Both the position numbers and the translations under genes were made by a program. From Chitinolyticbacter albus (GTDB lineage Bacteria > Pseudomonadota > Gammaproteobacteria > Burkholderiales > Chitinibacteraceae), in assembly GCF_024437655.1 (NCBI RefSeq), contig NZ_JANBVF010000003.1:1-37742 (forward strand): DNA of 37,742 nucleotides. The letters are read 5' to 3'. Shown here one piece after another: positions 19,971-28,567 of the stretch (position 1 is the stretch's first letter; every line of letters starts with the position of its first letter). The notes below the pieces were generated by a model. That model ran no database searches. It was not told where the DNA came from and was given only the letters and a program-made list of their open reading frames with translations.

Positions 19971-20024
19971 GGAAGGGTCTGCGCTGCGTGATAACATCGC
20001 GATTTTGCCACCAACGGCCCGGCG

Positions 20025-20219
20025 ATGCGCGCACCCCTGTTGTTACTCGCGGCCCTGACGCTTGCTGCGTGCGGCTTCAAGGGCGATCTCTACCTTCCCA
20101 AGGGCCAGACGCCGCGCCCGGCGATCCAGACCAAGAAGTCGCCCCCCAGCGTCACGCCACTGCCCACGCCGCAGGCCGTCCCCGCCTCCGCGGTCGAGCT
20201 CACCCCGCTCGCGCAATAG
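20025..20219 (+). CDS. lptM: Small lipoprotein LptM (YifL family)
   Basis: A 64-residue lipoprotein. A short signal peptide ends at the lipobox LAAC (Cys16), followed by GFKGDLYLPK, which matches the LptM/YifL signature. LptM helps LptD-LptE mature in E. coli. The C-terminal half is Pro/Thr-rich and poorly conserved. It is divergent from cyaY, as in many proteobacteria. The lysA or dapF gene that often follows is replaced here by a convergent nuclease gene whose stop is only six bases away. Confidence 0.85.
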   Translation: MRAPLLLLAALTLAACGFKGDLYLPKGQTPRPAIQTKKSPPSVTPLPTPQAVPASAVELTPLAQ

Positions 20220-20225
20220 CCCCGG

Positions 20226-20750
20226 CTAAGTGCCGGCGCGCTTGCGCTGTCGATACTGCCATGGCGGCTGCGGCCTGGCCCCCTGCCACAACCCCAACTG
20301 GCCCGCCCTCGCCTGCCGCTCTGCCGCGGCGTAGCGCGCGAACTCGGTGCCGGACTGGATCCGCTCGGCATAGCGGGTGTAGTGCCAGGCATAACCCGTG
20401 TTCAGCAGCGCCAGATTGACGTCTTCGCCGCCCAGCCAGACCTGCGCGACACCGCGCCCATAGCGATCGACATCAATGAGCTCGGCGCGGATGGCGCGGC
20501 CATACACACGACTCGATAGCTGCCACTTCGCGACGTTGCCAAAGGCCTGTGCCTTTTCCGGGGCATCGACAAACGCCAGGCGCAGCTTGTGTTCAACCAG
20601 GCCATCGTCGAGCACGGTGAGCGTATCGCCATCGGCCACGGCAATGACCCGCCCTTCAACGATCTCGCCCTTGACCGCTTCGCCGCGCGGCAGGTCCAGA
20701 TCGAGGCAGCCCGCCAGCAGCAGACAACACCACAGCATCGCGCGCCGCAT
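20226..20750 (-). CDS. Staphylococcal-nuclease-like lipoprotein (thermonuclease family)
   Basis: A 174-residue envelope protein with a lipoprotein signal (LLLAGC, Cys15) and an SNase-like domain. The nuclease active-site residues appear intact: Arg57 and Glu65 in LRLAFVDAPEKA, and Arg99 in VDRYGRGVAQVWL. The Asp in AVADGDTLTV matches the calcium-site position. The later GYAWHYTRY and GLWQ segments are also typical. The start at 20750 overlaps the hpnC stop as TGATG, implying translational coupling; an ATG at 20789 would run into hpnC and spoil the signal peptide. It probably degrades extracytoplasmic nucleic acid. Confidence 0.85.
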   Translation of the reverse strand: MRRAMLWCCLLLAGCLDLDLPRGEAVKGEIVEGRVIAVADGDTLTVLDDGLVEHKLRLAFVDAPEKAQAFGNVAKWQLSSRVYGRAIRAELIDVDRYGRGVAQVWLGGEDVNLALLNTGYAWHYTRYAERIQSGTEFARYAAAERQARAGQLGLWQGARPQPPWQYRQRKRAGT

Positions 20751-21583
20751 CAGCGCTTTCTCAGCGCGCGCCACAACAGGCGTGGCCAATCGGCGGCGCC
20801 CAAAGTGGGTCGGTGCCGGAACATGTCGTACTGCACCTGCTGCAGCCGGGTCAGAATGGCATCCCCGCCGAGCACGGTCAGCCGCAGCTCGAGCCCGATG
20901 CGACCCGGCAATTGCAGGGACAGCGGCGCGCCGGCCTGCAACATGCGCCTGGTGCGATCGACCTGGAAAGCCATCAGCTGACGCCAGGCGCCATCGACAC
21001 GCCCCACGGCGATCTGCGCTTCGCTCACGCCAAAGCGCGCCATTTCGTCCTGCGGCAGATAGACGCGGTCCTTCTGCCAGTCGATGGCGACGTCCTGCCA
21101 GAAATTGATCAACTGCAAGGCGGTGCAGATACCGTCTGACATCGCAAGCTTACGCTCGTCAAGCTCACCGAAGAAATGCAGCAGGATGCGACCCACCGGG
21201 TTCGCCGAACGGCGGCAGTACTGCACCACCTCGCCAAAATCGGCATAGCGCGCCTTGGAGACATCCTGCTCGAACGCCGAGATGAGGTCGTGGCACAGCG
21301 AAACCGGCACATCGTATTGGCCCAGTACCGGCGCCAGCGCCTGATATCTTGCGGTCTGCGGCACTTCACCCGCCTCGATGCGCGCGAGCTCCGCATGGCA
21401 GTCGGCCAGTGCGGCCAGCCGTTGCGCCGGAGTAGCATCGCCCTCGTCAGCCAGATCATCGGCGTGCCGGGCAAAATGATAGACCGCAGCCACGGCCTTG
21501 CGATAACGGCGCGGCATCAGGATCGATGCGACCGGGAAGTTTTCGTAGTGATCGACCGACGCTTGCGCGCTTATTCCAGCCAT
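20750..21583 (-). CDS. hpnC: Squalene/hydroxysqualene synthase HpnC
   Basis: A trans-isoprenyl diphosphate synthase family enzyme. In the HpnC-HpnD-HpnE route, HpnC converts presqualene diphosphate to hydroxysqualene on the way to squalene and hopanoids. The 277 residues carry SVDHYENFPVASILMPRR, typical of HpnC, the first Asp-rich motif in ARHADDLADEGD (about 38-49), and the second in NFWQDVAIDWQKDRVYLP. The start at 21583 avoids an unsupported extension to 21616. hpnD, hpnE and shc are not in the window. It is followed by the coupled nuclease gene and is divergent from the ComEA-like gene. Confidence 0.9.
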   Translation of the reverse strand: MAGISAQASVDHYENFPVASILMPRRYRKAVAAVYHFARHADDLADEGDATPAQRLAALADCHAELARIEAGEVPQTARYQALAPVLGQYDVPVSLCHDLISAFEQDVSKARYADFGEVVQYCRRSANPVGRILLHFFGELDERKLAMSDGICTALQLINFWQDVAIDWQKDRVYLPQDEMARFGVSEAQIAVGRVDGAWRQLMAFQVDRTRRMLQAGAPLSLQLPGRIGLELRLTVLGGDAILTRLQQVQYDMFRHRPTLGAADWPRLLWRALRKR

Positions 21584-21677
21584 AATCCAACCTGACGAAT
21601 GGCGATAGCAATTCACATCATGACAACTAGAGTCAGATAGAGAGAAAGGCTCTCGTCACTAAATGGAGGGTGTAAAC

Positions 21678-21998
21678 ATGAAGCAATGGCTGACCGCGCT
21701 GCTGTGCAGCGCACTCCTGAGCACCACCGCCTGGGGCGCCGTGGATATTAACACCGCCACCGCGGCCCAGCTCGAAGCATTGCCCGGAATCGGCGCGTCC
21801 AAGGCGCAAGCCATCGTTGACTACCGCACCAAGCACGGTCCATTCAAGTCAGCCGACGACCTCACGAATGTGCCGGGCATCAAGGAAGGCACTTACAGCA
21901 AAATCAAGGGCGAAGTCACCGTGGGCAAGGGCTCGCCCGCCAAAGCGGCCGCAGTCAAGCCCACCGCCAAGCCCACCCCTGCCAAGAAAGGCAAGTAA
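21678..21998 (+). CDS. ComEA-like helix-hairpin-helix DNA-binding protein
   Basis: A 106-residue exported protein. It has a signal peptide (cleavage after about WGA, residue 20) and a helix-hairpin-helix domain with VDINTATAAQLEALPGIGASKAQAIVDYR and LTNVPGIKEGTYSKIKG, as in ComEA competence proteins. A Lys/Ala/Pro-rich basic tail (about 80-106) may add DNA contacts. The start at 21678 is set by GGAGGG seven bases upstream; an ATG at 21663 overlaps that site. Periplasmic double-stranded DNA binding during natural transformation is the likely role, but no other competence genes are nearby. Confidence 0.85.
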   Translation: MKQWLTALLCSALLSTTAWGAVDINTATAAQLEALPGIGASKAQAIVDYRTKHGPFKSADDLTNVPGIKEGTYSKIKGEVTVGKGSPAKAAAVKPTAKPTPAKKGK

Positions 21999-22012
21999 CC
22001 CCGATCCAGGCT

Positions 22013-22036
22013 GGAGGCGCCGCACAGCGCCTCCTT
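22013..22036 (+). terminator. Possible terminator after the ComEA-like gene
   Basis: A perfect 8-bp stem GGAGGCGC/GCGCCTCC with a six-base loop lies 14 bases after the stop. Only two T follow, so termination efficiency is doubtful. Confidence 0.45.
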
Positions 22037-22051
22037 GCACTCGTCCGCCCC

Positions 22052-22669
22052 TTACTGCGTGGTGATTTCGGCCAGTGGGACGTCCTTCAGCAAGGCGGCA
22101 AGCTCGACCGCCGAACGTACCCGCAACTTGGTGTAGATGCGGGCGCGGTGCACTTCAACCGTCTTGATGCTGATGTCGAGTACATCGGCGATCTGCTTGT
22201 TGAGCTTGCCAGCCAGCAGTTCGCGCAGCACCTCGCGCTCGCGCGGCGTGAGTTCGGACAGTCGCACATTCAGATTCTGCCGGGCCTCCCAGTCGCTGCG
22301 ATTGGCCGCGTCGTCCGTCAGCGCGGCCTCGACCTTGGCTACCAGCGTACGGTGATCACACGGCTTTTCCAGGAAGTCGGCGGCGCCCTCCTTTACCGCG
22401 GCGACCGCCATCGGCACGTCGCCATGGCCGGTCAGGAAGATCACCGGTGGCAGATAGGGCTGCGCCTTGAGTCGATCGAACAGCTCCAATCCGCTGATGC
22501 CGGTCATGCGCACGTCGATCACCAGGCAGCCGTAGGCCGGAGGATGTGCTCGCGCCAGGAAGTCCTCGGCGCTATCGAAGGCTTCGGCATTCCAGTCACG
22601 CGTTTCGAACAGCAACGTCAGCGCATCACGCACTGCGACATCGTCATCGATGATGGCTATCGCTCTCAT
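22052..22669 (-). CDS. FixJ/DctR-type response regulator
   Basis: A 205-residue transcriptional regulator. The receiver domain (about 1-120) has the acidic pocket IIDDD, phosphoacceptor Asp52 in LVIDVRMTG, Thr80 in IFLTGHGD and Lys102 in FLEKPCD. The C-terminal LuxR-type HTH (about 137-200) has LTPREREVLRELLAGKLNKQ and IADVLDISIKTVEVHRARI. Its ATG overlaps the stop of the sensor kinase gene (ATGA), so the two are translationally coupled. It most resembles DctR/FixJ regulators. The signal and targets cannot be read from the window. Confidence 0.92.
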   Translation of the reverse strand: MRAIAIIDDDVAVRDALTLLFETRDWNAEAFDSAEDFLARAHPPAYGCLVIDVRMTGISGLELFDRLKAQPYLPPVIFLTGHGDVPMAVAAVKEGAADFLEKPCDHRTLVAKVEAALTDDAANRSDWEARQNLNVRLSELTPREREVLRELLAGKLNKQIADVLDISIKTVEVHRARIYTKLRVRSAVELAALLKDVPLAEITTQ

Positions 22670-24957
22670 GTTTCCTCACTGGTGGTCAGTTCGCTTGCCA
22701 CGGGCAAACGGCAGATGAAGCGTGTGCCGCCCCCAGGATTGGGTTCGACCCGCAAATGGCCTCGGTGCTGCTCCAGCACCGAACGGCAGATATTGAGCCC
22801 CACACCCAGCCCTTCGGGCTTGGTGCTGAAAAAAGGCTGGAACGGCTGGCTGGCCTGCGGCATGCCAGGCCCGGTATCGGCAATGCTCACTTCGAGCGCA
22901 TCGCCCAGCAACTCGGCGCTAACGTGGATCTCGCGCGGGTGGCCTGCCGGCATCGTCGCGATCGCTTCCAGCCCGTTCTTCAAGAGGTTGAACAGCACCT
23001 GCTCCAGCATCACGGCGTCGCCCGGAAAGGCCGGCAGATGGGTGGGCAGGGCCACGGAAATCGCGGCGCGGGTCTGTCGCGTCAGCGGCTCCAACAGCTG
23101 CAGCGGCACCGCCAGCACCGCGTCGAGCCGGCAAGGCTCGGTACGCGGCGCACGCTTGGCGACGAAATCACGGATGCCGCGAATGATCTGGCCGGCGCGG
23201 CGCGCCTGCTCGCTCATCTTGACCATGACTTCGCGTGCCCGCTCGACGCGCGGCTTTTCCAGCGACAGCAACTCCTCCCCGGCCGCCGCATAGCTGCCGA
23301 TGGCCGCCAGCGGCTGGTTGAGTTCGTGCGCGAGGCTGGACGCCAGCTCGCCCATGCTGACCAGGCGCGCGGTGTGCTGCAGCTTCTCGCTCTGCAAGCG
23401 CGCCATCTCGGCCTCGCCGTGCTGGTCGGTGATGTCGGCGGCGATATCGAGCCAGACCCGACGTCCGTCCACCCAGTCTATGCTGCGCCGCTGCACGTGG
23501 TACCAGCGTCCGGTGCATGCGTCGAGGCAATCCGCGCCCAGCGAGCCATTGGGCAGCAGCGGCGCCAGGCAGTAATCTCCTTCGTCGAAGAACACGAAAG
23601 TGTCGGCGTGGTGGCGATTGCGATACAGCCCGCGCCCGGTGCTGACATCGGTGACCGACACCGCCGCCTCCAGGCCTTCAAGCACCGTGAGCAGCTGCGT
23701 GCGCGACGCAGCCAGCGCCTCGCGCTCGCGCTTGATCTCGGTGACGTCGTAAAGCGAAGCCATCCAGCCGCGTGATTCGCCGCGGCCATCGACCAGGCGA
23801 CTGGAATACAGGCGCACGTCAAAGCGCTCGCCGTTGCGCCGCATGAAGCGCAACTGAAAACCGTTGGCGGGCGCCTGCCCTTCCAGTATGCCGCGATACG
23901 CCGCTGCGCACTCCTCCAGGGCCTCCGGCGCCCAGTACGGCATCGGCGGCAGATGGCCGATCAGCTCCTCGGCCTGCCAGCCCACCATGCGGCAAAAGCC
24001 CGGATTCACGTAAATGATGCGACCATTCTTGTTCATCGCGCGCAGGCCGGTTACCAGCGAATCCTCCATCGCCGCACGAAAGCGCATTTCGTCCTGCAGC
24101 GCCGCTTCGGCCTGCTGACGCTCGTACATGCGCTGACGCAGCAGGATGAGCATCCACCACAGCAGGGCCAGCAACAGCACCACCGACGCCAGCAGCCAGA
24201 CATGGCGCATCGAGGCCGGGGCTTCGCGGATGCCCGCGGTCAGCTTCAGTCCGTGGCCAGGCGGCTCGAAGCCGACTTCCTGCGTGGTCGCGCCCGGCTT
24301 GAGCTCCACGCCGGTCGGCGCGATGATGCCGCCGCGCGCATCGATCAGCTGCAGGTCGTACCGTTGCACCATCCACCATGGAATGCGCTGCTGCAACATT
24401 TGCGACAGCGAGTACGTTGCCAGCACCGCGCCGCTGTACACGGTGCCGCTGAAATAGGGCACCACCAGCACAACCATGGGCTCGTTGCGCACGATCACAT
24501 TGGAATACACCGCATGACCGAGCGCAGCGGCGCCATCGATCGCCTCCTGCAGCCGGTCATCTTCGAGCGGAATAAGGCTGCTCGGCCGGCCACTGTAAAC
24601 CGGCAATCCGCCGACACGCACGCCGCGGTGATCGAGGTACTCGATGGCCAGCAGCTCCGGATTCACCTTGATCAGCGCATCGGCTCGGGCGCTGAAATCA
24701 CGCATGTTGATCGCATCGGCCGCCAGCCCGTACGCGAGATTTTCCAGCACGTTCTGGTTGGTCTGCAGATGCAACCGTATCCCCTGCTGCTGCCATAGCA
24801 GATCCTGCGCCAGCGTCGATTCCTGCGTGCGATGCGTCTGGCGGTGATCCATCCAGGCGTAGCCGAGCAGGACCAGCATCACGAGACCGATCGCGGCATG
24901 GGCCAGCAGCCAGGGCAGGCGGCCGTGCCAGTGCAGGGGGGAAGAAGAACCAGACAT
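22666..24957 (-). CDS. PAS-containing sensor histidine kinase, DctS-like
   Basis: A 763-residue membrane kinase. Helix 1 spans about 16-34, a periplasmic sensor region about 35-250 and helix 2 about 253-274. A clear PAS domain follows at about 290-410 (NGRIIYVNPGFCRMVGWQAEEL), then a weaker second PAS-like region at about 420-515 with DIAADITDQHGEAEM. The HisKA motif SLAHELNQPLAAIG carries the phosphoacceptor His544. The ATPase has the N box NLLKNGLEA (657-665), G1 DTGPGMP (694-700) and G2 GLGVGL. The architecture matches DctS-type C4-dicarboxylate sensors, but no dicarboxylate transporter is nearby, so the ligand is unknown. Confidence 0.9.
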   Translation of the reverse strand: MSGSSSPLHWHGRLPWLLAHAAIGLVMLVLLGYAWMDHRQTHRTQESTLAQDLLWQQQGIRLHLQTNQNVLENLAYGLAADAINMRDFSARADALIKVNPELLAIEYLDHRGVRVGGLPVYSGRPSSLIPLEDDRLQEAIDGAAALGHAVYSNVIVRNEPMVVLVVPYFSGTVYSGAVLATYSLSQMLQQRIPWWMVQRYDLQLIDARGGIIAPTGVELKPGATTQEVGFEPPGHGLKLTAGIREAPASMRHVWLLASVVLLLALLWWMLILLRQRMYERQQAEAALQDEMRFRAAMEDSLVTGLRAMNKNGRIIYVNPGFCRMVGWQAEELIGHLPPMPYWAPEALEECAAAYRGILEGQAPANGFQLRFMRRNGERFDVRLYSSRLVDGRGESRGWMASLYDVTEIKREREALAASRTQLLTVLEGLEAAVSVTDVSTGRGLYRNRHHADTFVFFDEGDYCLAPLLPNGSLGADCLDACTGRWYHVQRRSIDWVDGRRVWLDIAADITDQHGEAEMARLQSEKLQHTARLVSMGELASSLAHELNQPLAAIGSYAAAGEELLSLEKPRVERAREVMVKMSEQARRAGQIIRGIRDFVAKRAPRTEPCRLDAVLAVPLQLLEPLTRQTRAAISVALPTHLPAFPGDAVMLEQVLFNLLKNGLEAIATMPAGHPREIHVSAELLGDALEVSIADTGPGMPQASQPFQPFFSTKPEGLGVGLNICRSVLEQHRGHLRVEPNPGGGTRFICRLPVASELTTSEET

Positions 24958-25019
24958 GCGGCTAGGATAGCTGCACGGCGGCCGCTGTTGCCATGCGGAC
25001 TAACCCATGCCCGGCACGG

Positions 25020-25049
25020 AAACGACAACGCCGCCCGCAGGCGGCGTTG
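25020..25049 (-). terminator. Terminator of the BI-1 family gene
   Basis: A perfect 10-bp stem CAACGCCGCC/GGCGGCGTTG with a four-base loop lies 16 bases beyond the stop. It is followed on the minus strand by TCGTTTCC. It separates this gene from the sensor kinase gene. Confidence 0.75.
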
Positions 25050-25065
25050 CGCGGTGCGCGACCGG

Positions 25066-25746
25066 TCAGTCGCGTTCGCCACCGAAGATCGACAACAGGT
25101 TCAGCAGGCTGGTGAACAGGTTGTAGATATCGAGGTAGAGCGCCAGCGTGGCGGTCACGTAGTTGGTCTCGCCACCATTCACGATCTGGCTCACGTCATA
25201 CAGGATGTAGGCCGAGAACAGCAGTACGCACACGGCCGAGATCGTCAGCGACAGCGCCGGGATCGCGAGAAAGATGTTGGCGATGGCTGCCAGCACCACC
25301 ACCACAAGGCCGATGAACAGGAACTTGCCCATGAAGGAGAAATCCTTCTTGGTCACCGTGGCAATGGTCGCCAGCGTGAAGAAGATCGCGCCGGTGCCCA
25401 CCGCGGCCATGCCGATCAGCTGCGCGCCGTTCGAGAACGCCAGCACGCGCTGCAGCATCTGCGACAGCCACAGGCCCATGAAACCGGTCCAGGCAAGCAG
25501 GATGACCACGCCCATCGGGCTGTTCTTGGTGCGCTCGATCGCGTAGAACGCACCGAAGCTCACGCCCAGGAACAGCAGCAGACCCCACATCATGCTCATC
25601 TGGAACTGCAGCGCGATACCGGCCATGGCACCGATCGCAGTCGGGATCATCGTCAGCGATAGCAGGTAGTAGGTGTTGCGCAGAACCCGATTACGCTCGA
25701 CAGCGAGCGAAGCGCCACCCCACTGGTTGGCGGTGTTGAGTTGCAT
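25066..25746 (-). CDS. Bax inhibitor-1/YccA family membrane protein
   Basis: A 226-residue inner-membrane protein with about seven membrane helices. It matches the BI-1/YccA family by RNTYYLLSLTMIPTAIGA near the N-terminus, GVVILLAWTGFMGL, and the C-terminal SAYILYDVSQIVNGGETNYVTATLALYLDIYNLF, which contains the conserved Asp residues of the BI-1 pore. YccA interacts with FtsH in E. coli and modulates it; ftsH is in this window but not adjacent. The start at 25746 has GGAGA about nine bases upstream; an ATG at 25788 is unsupported. Confidence 0.92.
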   Translation of the reverse strand: MQLNTANQWGGASLAVERNRVLRNTYYLLSLTMIPTAIGAMAGIALQFQMSMMWGLLLFLGVSFGAFYAIERTKNSPMGVVILLAWTGFMGLWLSQMLQRVLAFSNGAQLIGMAAVGTGAIFFTLATIATVTKKDFSFMGKFLFIGLVVVVLAAIANIFLAIPALSLTISAVCVLLFSAYILYDVSQIVNGGETNYVTATLALYLDIYNLFTSLLNLLSIFGGERD

Positions 25747-25818
25747 GATCGTTGTCTCCGAGAGGAAAGCGCAGCAAATGCTGCTCACGGCATAAGATGG
25801 CGTGAAACCATGAAAAGT

Positions 25819-26889
25819 TCAAGTCAGTGTTGATGCTGTCATGGCGACGATGTCCTCGGGCGGCTCGCCATGCAGCGCTCGCGCCCGCCAGTGCGGGAGG
25901 CCGTCGCGCTCGACCAGCTTGGCGCGTATGCCCTCGCGAAAGTCGCCGATGCGCAAGGCATGATAAGCGATACGCGTTTCCAGCGCCCAGATCGCGTCAT
26001 AGTCGAGCCCGCGTGCGGCATCCTCCATCAGGCGGATCAGCCAGGCCGAGGTGGGCGAGCCCGCGTAAAAGCGCCCAGCGGCCTCACCAAAATCTGGCGT
26101 ATCGAGCACGCCACGCAGCCGGTCGGCGATCTCGGGCAATGTACCCGCGCACAGTGCCTCGATCCGCTCGGCCAGCGGCGCCCAACGCCGCGCGGGCATG
26201 GCGCACGGCTGTGCGGCCGCCCATGCGCCCAGTGCTTCGCGCAGCAAGATGGCATCCAGATCCGGGTTCGCCTGCCATGGCAAGGCCTGCAGCCAGGGTT
26301 TCAGCTGTGGCCGCAACGCATCGGGCAAGGCCACCTGCGCGGCGCCGGACCATACCGCGTCGGCCGCGTTGAGTTCGCTCGCCGTCAGCGCCAGCCAGCG
26401 CCCCAGGTTCGCCGGCAGTTCGTGCAGCCAGCGGCTGGCACCTACGTCCGGAAACAGGCCGATGCTGATTTCCGGCATTGCCAACCGCGTCGATTCGGTC
26501 ACGATGCGGTGATGCGCACCGGCGAACAGCCCCCAGCCGCCCCCCATCACGATGCCCTGGCCCCACGCCAGCACCGGCTTGGGGTAGGCCCGCAGGTCGC
26601 GGCACAGGCCGTATTCCTCGGCGAAGAAGGCGTCGCCCTCGGCCATGGCGCCGGGCGCTGTCATCGCGTGATACAGCGCCTTCAAATCGCCCCCGGCACA
26701 AAAGCCGCGCGGCCCGACGCCGACCAGCAATACCGCGACCACGGCGTCATTCTCCCGCCATAGCCGCAACGCCGCATTCATGGCGCGCACCATGGCCAGC
26801 GTCTGCGCGTTGAGCCGCGCCGCGCTGTCGAGCTTGAGCACGCCCAGCTGAAGGCCGTTGTCGGTGGGAAGCAGGTCGCAATGGATCAT
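25819..26889 (-). CDS. Enoyl-CoA hydratase/isomerase family, 3-hydroxyisobutyryl-CoA hydrolase-like
   Basis: A 356-residue crotonase-superfamily enzyme. GFCAGGDLKALYHAM and GQGIVMGGGWGLFAGAHHRIV form the two oxyanion-hole loops. PEISIGLFPDVGASRWLHELP retains the Glu and Asp typical of 3-hydroxyisobutyryl-CoA hydrolases in valine breakdown. The length (about 350) fits that subgroup better than simple enoyl-CoA hydratases (about 260). The start at 26889 (MIHCDLLPTDNG) is taken by homology; the frame stays open to 27267, into tldD, without support. No other valine degradation genes are nearby, so the exact substrate is uncertain. Confidence 0.85.
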   Translation of the reverse strand: MIHCDLLPTDNGLQLGVLKLDSAARLNAQTLAMVRAMNAALRLWRENDAVVAVLLVGVGPRGFCAGGDLKALYHAMTAPGAMAEGDAFFAEEYGLCRDLRAYPKPVLAWGQGIVMGGGWGLFAGAHHRIVTESTRLAMPEISIGLFPDVGASRWLHELPANLGRWLALTASELNAADAVWSGAAQVALPDALRPQLKPWLQALPWQANPDLDAILLREALGAWAAAQPCAMPARRWAPLAERIEALCAGTLPEIADRLRGVLDTPDFGEAAGRFYAGSPTSAWLIRLMEDAARGLDYDAIWALETRIAYHALRIGDFREGIRAKLVERDGLPHWRARALHGEPPEDIVAMTASTLT

Positions 26890-26915
26890 GGGGAATCGAA
26901 GTGATGGAAACGACA

Positions 26916-26936
26916 ACGGCAGCCTAACGCTGCCGT
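26916..26936 (-). terminator. Possible terminator after tldD
   Basis: A perfect 8-bp stem ACGGCAGC/GCTGCCGT with a five-base loop is followed on the minus strand by TGTCGTTTCC. It lies between the tldD stop and the hydrolase start. The T-run is poor. Confidence 0.4.
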
Positions 26937-27000
26937 CGCGACGCGCACATCGGGGATGTTCCGCAGCAGGCCGTTTGAATGATCGACGCGACGCGCCGAT

Positions 27001-27018
27001 CACGTACTGCACGTACTG
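27001..27018. repeat. Perfect tandem 9-bp repeat
   Basis: The sequence CACGTACTG occurs twice head to tail in the non-coding gap between tldD and the hydrolase gene. It is either a chance duplication or a pair of binding sites. Confidence 0.6.
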
Positions 27019-27047
27019 GCGGTGCACCCAATGCCAGGAGTGGCGCT

Positions 27048-28484
27048 TTAGCCCGTGCCGCCTACGGTCAAGCCGCCATCGATGCGCATCGTCGGCTGTC
27101 CCACGCCCACCGGCACGCTCTGGCCTTCCTTGCCACAGGTCCCCACGCCCGGGTCGAGCGCCAAATCGTTGCCGATCATGGTCACCCGCGTCAGCACGTC
27201 CGGACCGTTGCCAATCAGCGTCGCGCCCTTCACCGGGTATTGCAGCTTGCCGTCCTCGACCCACCACGCCTCGGCGGCGGAGAACACGAACTTGCCGCTG
27301 GTGATGTCGACCTGGCCGCCACCGAAGTTCACGGCATAGAGACCCTTTTTCACCGAGGCGATGATCTCCTGCGGGTCACGCTCGCCCGCCAACATGATGG
27401 TGTTGGTCATACGCGGCATCGGCAGGTGGGCGTAGCTTTCGCGCCGGCCGTTGCCGGTGAGCGGCATGTTCATCAGCCGGGCGTTCAGCGCGTCCTGGAT
27501 ATAGCCCTTGAGGATGCCGTCCTCGATCAGCACGGTGCGCTGCGTCGGGTTGCCCTCATCATCGATATTGAGCGAGCCACGGCGATCGGCAATGGTGCCG
27601 TCGTCGATCACGGTCACGCCGGGCGCAGCGACGCGCTGGCCGATCTTGCCCGAGAACGCGCTCGATCCCTTGCGATTGAAATCGCCCTCCAGGCCATGGC
27701 CGATCGCCTCGTGCAGCAGGATGCCGGGCCAGCCATTGCCCAGCACCACCGTCATTTCGCCGGCCGGCGCCGGCCGCGCCGACAGGTTGAGCACCGCTTG
27801 GTCGACCGCTTGCTTTGCATAACGCTCGACGATCTCGTCATCAAAATAGCCGTAGTCGAACCGGCCACCGCCACCGGCGCTGCCCTGCTCGCGCAGACCG
27901 TTTTCCTCGACGATCACCTGCAGCGACAATCGCACCAGCGGACGCACGTCGGCGGCCCGGTGGCCATCGTGACGGGCGACGAACACCACCTCGTACTCGG
28001 ACGCGAGGCTCGCCATCACCTGCACCACGCGGGTATCGAGCGCGCGCGCGGCGCGCTCCAGTTTTTCCAGGAGCGCCACCTTGGCCGCCTCGTTCAGGCT
28101 GGCTAGCGGATCGATGGGCCGATACAGCGCGTGGCCGTTGCCGGGCCTGGCGATCACCGCGGTGCCGTTGCCACCCTGGCGGCCGATGGCGCGCGTGGCG
28201 CGCGCGGCCTCCAGCAAGGGGTTGAGCCGGATGTCGTCCGAGTAGGCGAACGCCGTTTTTTCGCCAGATACCGCGCGCACGCCCACACCCTGGTCGATGC
28301 TGAAGCTGCCGGACTTGACGATGCCCTCATCGAGGCTCCAGGCCTCGGAGCGGCTGTACTGGAAGTAGAGATCGGCGTAGTCGAGATCGTGCCGCGCCAG
28401 CTCGCCGAACACGCGTTCGAGCGCGCCGTCGTTCAAATCGAACGGTGCAAGCAGGGTCTGGTCGGCGATCGCGAGGGCGTTCAT
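27048..28484 (-). CDS. tldD: Metalloprotease TldD
   Basis: Catalytic subunit of the TldD/TldE zinc protease, which trims certain RiPP precursors such as microcin B17 and degrades CcdA in E. coli. The 478 residues contain the HEXXXH motif as LLHEAIGHGLEGDF (His258, Glu259, His263). The C-terminal Cys ligand is in GVGTCGKEGQSVPVGVG. The GGGQVDITSGKFVFS segment is typical. The start at 28484 is chosen by homology over 28532. Its partner tldE (pmbA) is not in the window, which is common because the two are often unlinked. It is downstream of the nitrilase and yhdP genes. Confidence 0.95.
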   Translation of the reverse strand: MNALAIADQTLLAPFDLNDGALERVFGELARHDLDYADLYFQYSRSEAWSLDEGIVKSGSFSIDQGVGVRAVSGEKTAFAYSDDIRLNPLLEAARATRAIGRQGGNGTAVIARPGNGHALYRPIDPLASLNEAAKVALLEKLERAARALDTRVVQVMASLASEYEVVFVARHDGHRAADVRPLVRLSLQVIVEENGLREQGSAGGGGRFDYGYFDDEIVERYAKQAVDQAVLNLSARPAPAGEMTVVLGNGWPGILLHEAIGHGLEGDFNRKGSSAFSGKIGQRVAAPGVTVIDDGTIADRRGSLNIDDEGNPTQRTVLIEDGILKGYIQDALNARLMNMPLTGNGRRESYAHLPMPRMTNTIMLAGERDPQEIIASVKKGLYAVNFGGGQVDITSGKFVFSAAEAWWVEDGKLQYPVKGATLIGNGPDVLTRVTMIGNDLALDPGVGTCGKEGQSVPVGVGQPTMRIDGGLTVGGTG

Positions 28485-28567
28485 TGCATCTCTCAGGGAA
28501 AACGGTTGGATAGTCGACAGTGCCAGCGCCACGCGGCCTTGGCAAGCGCGCCAGCCTGGGTCGGGTT

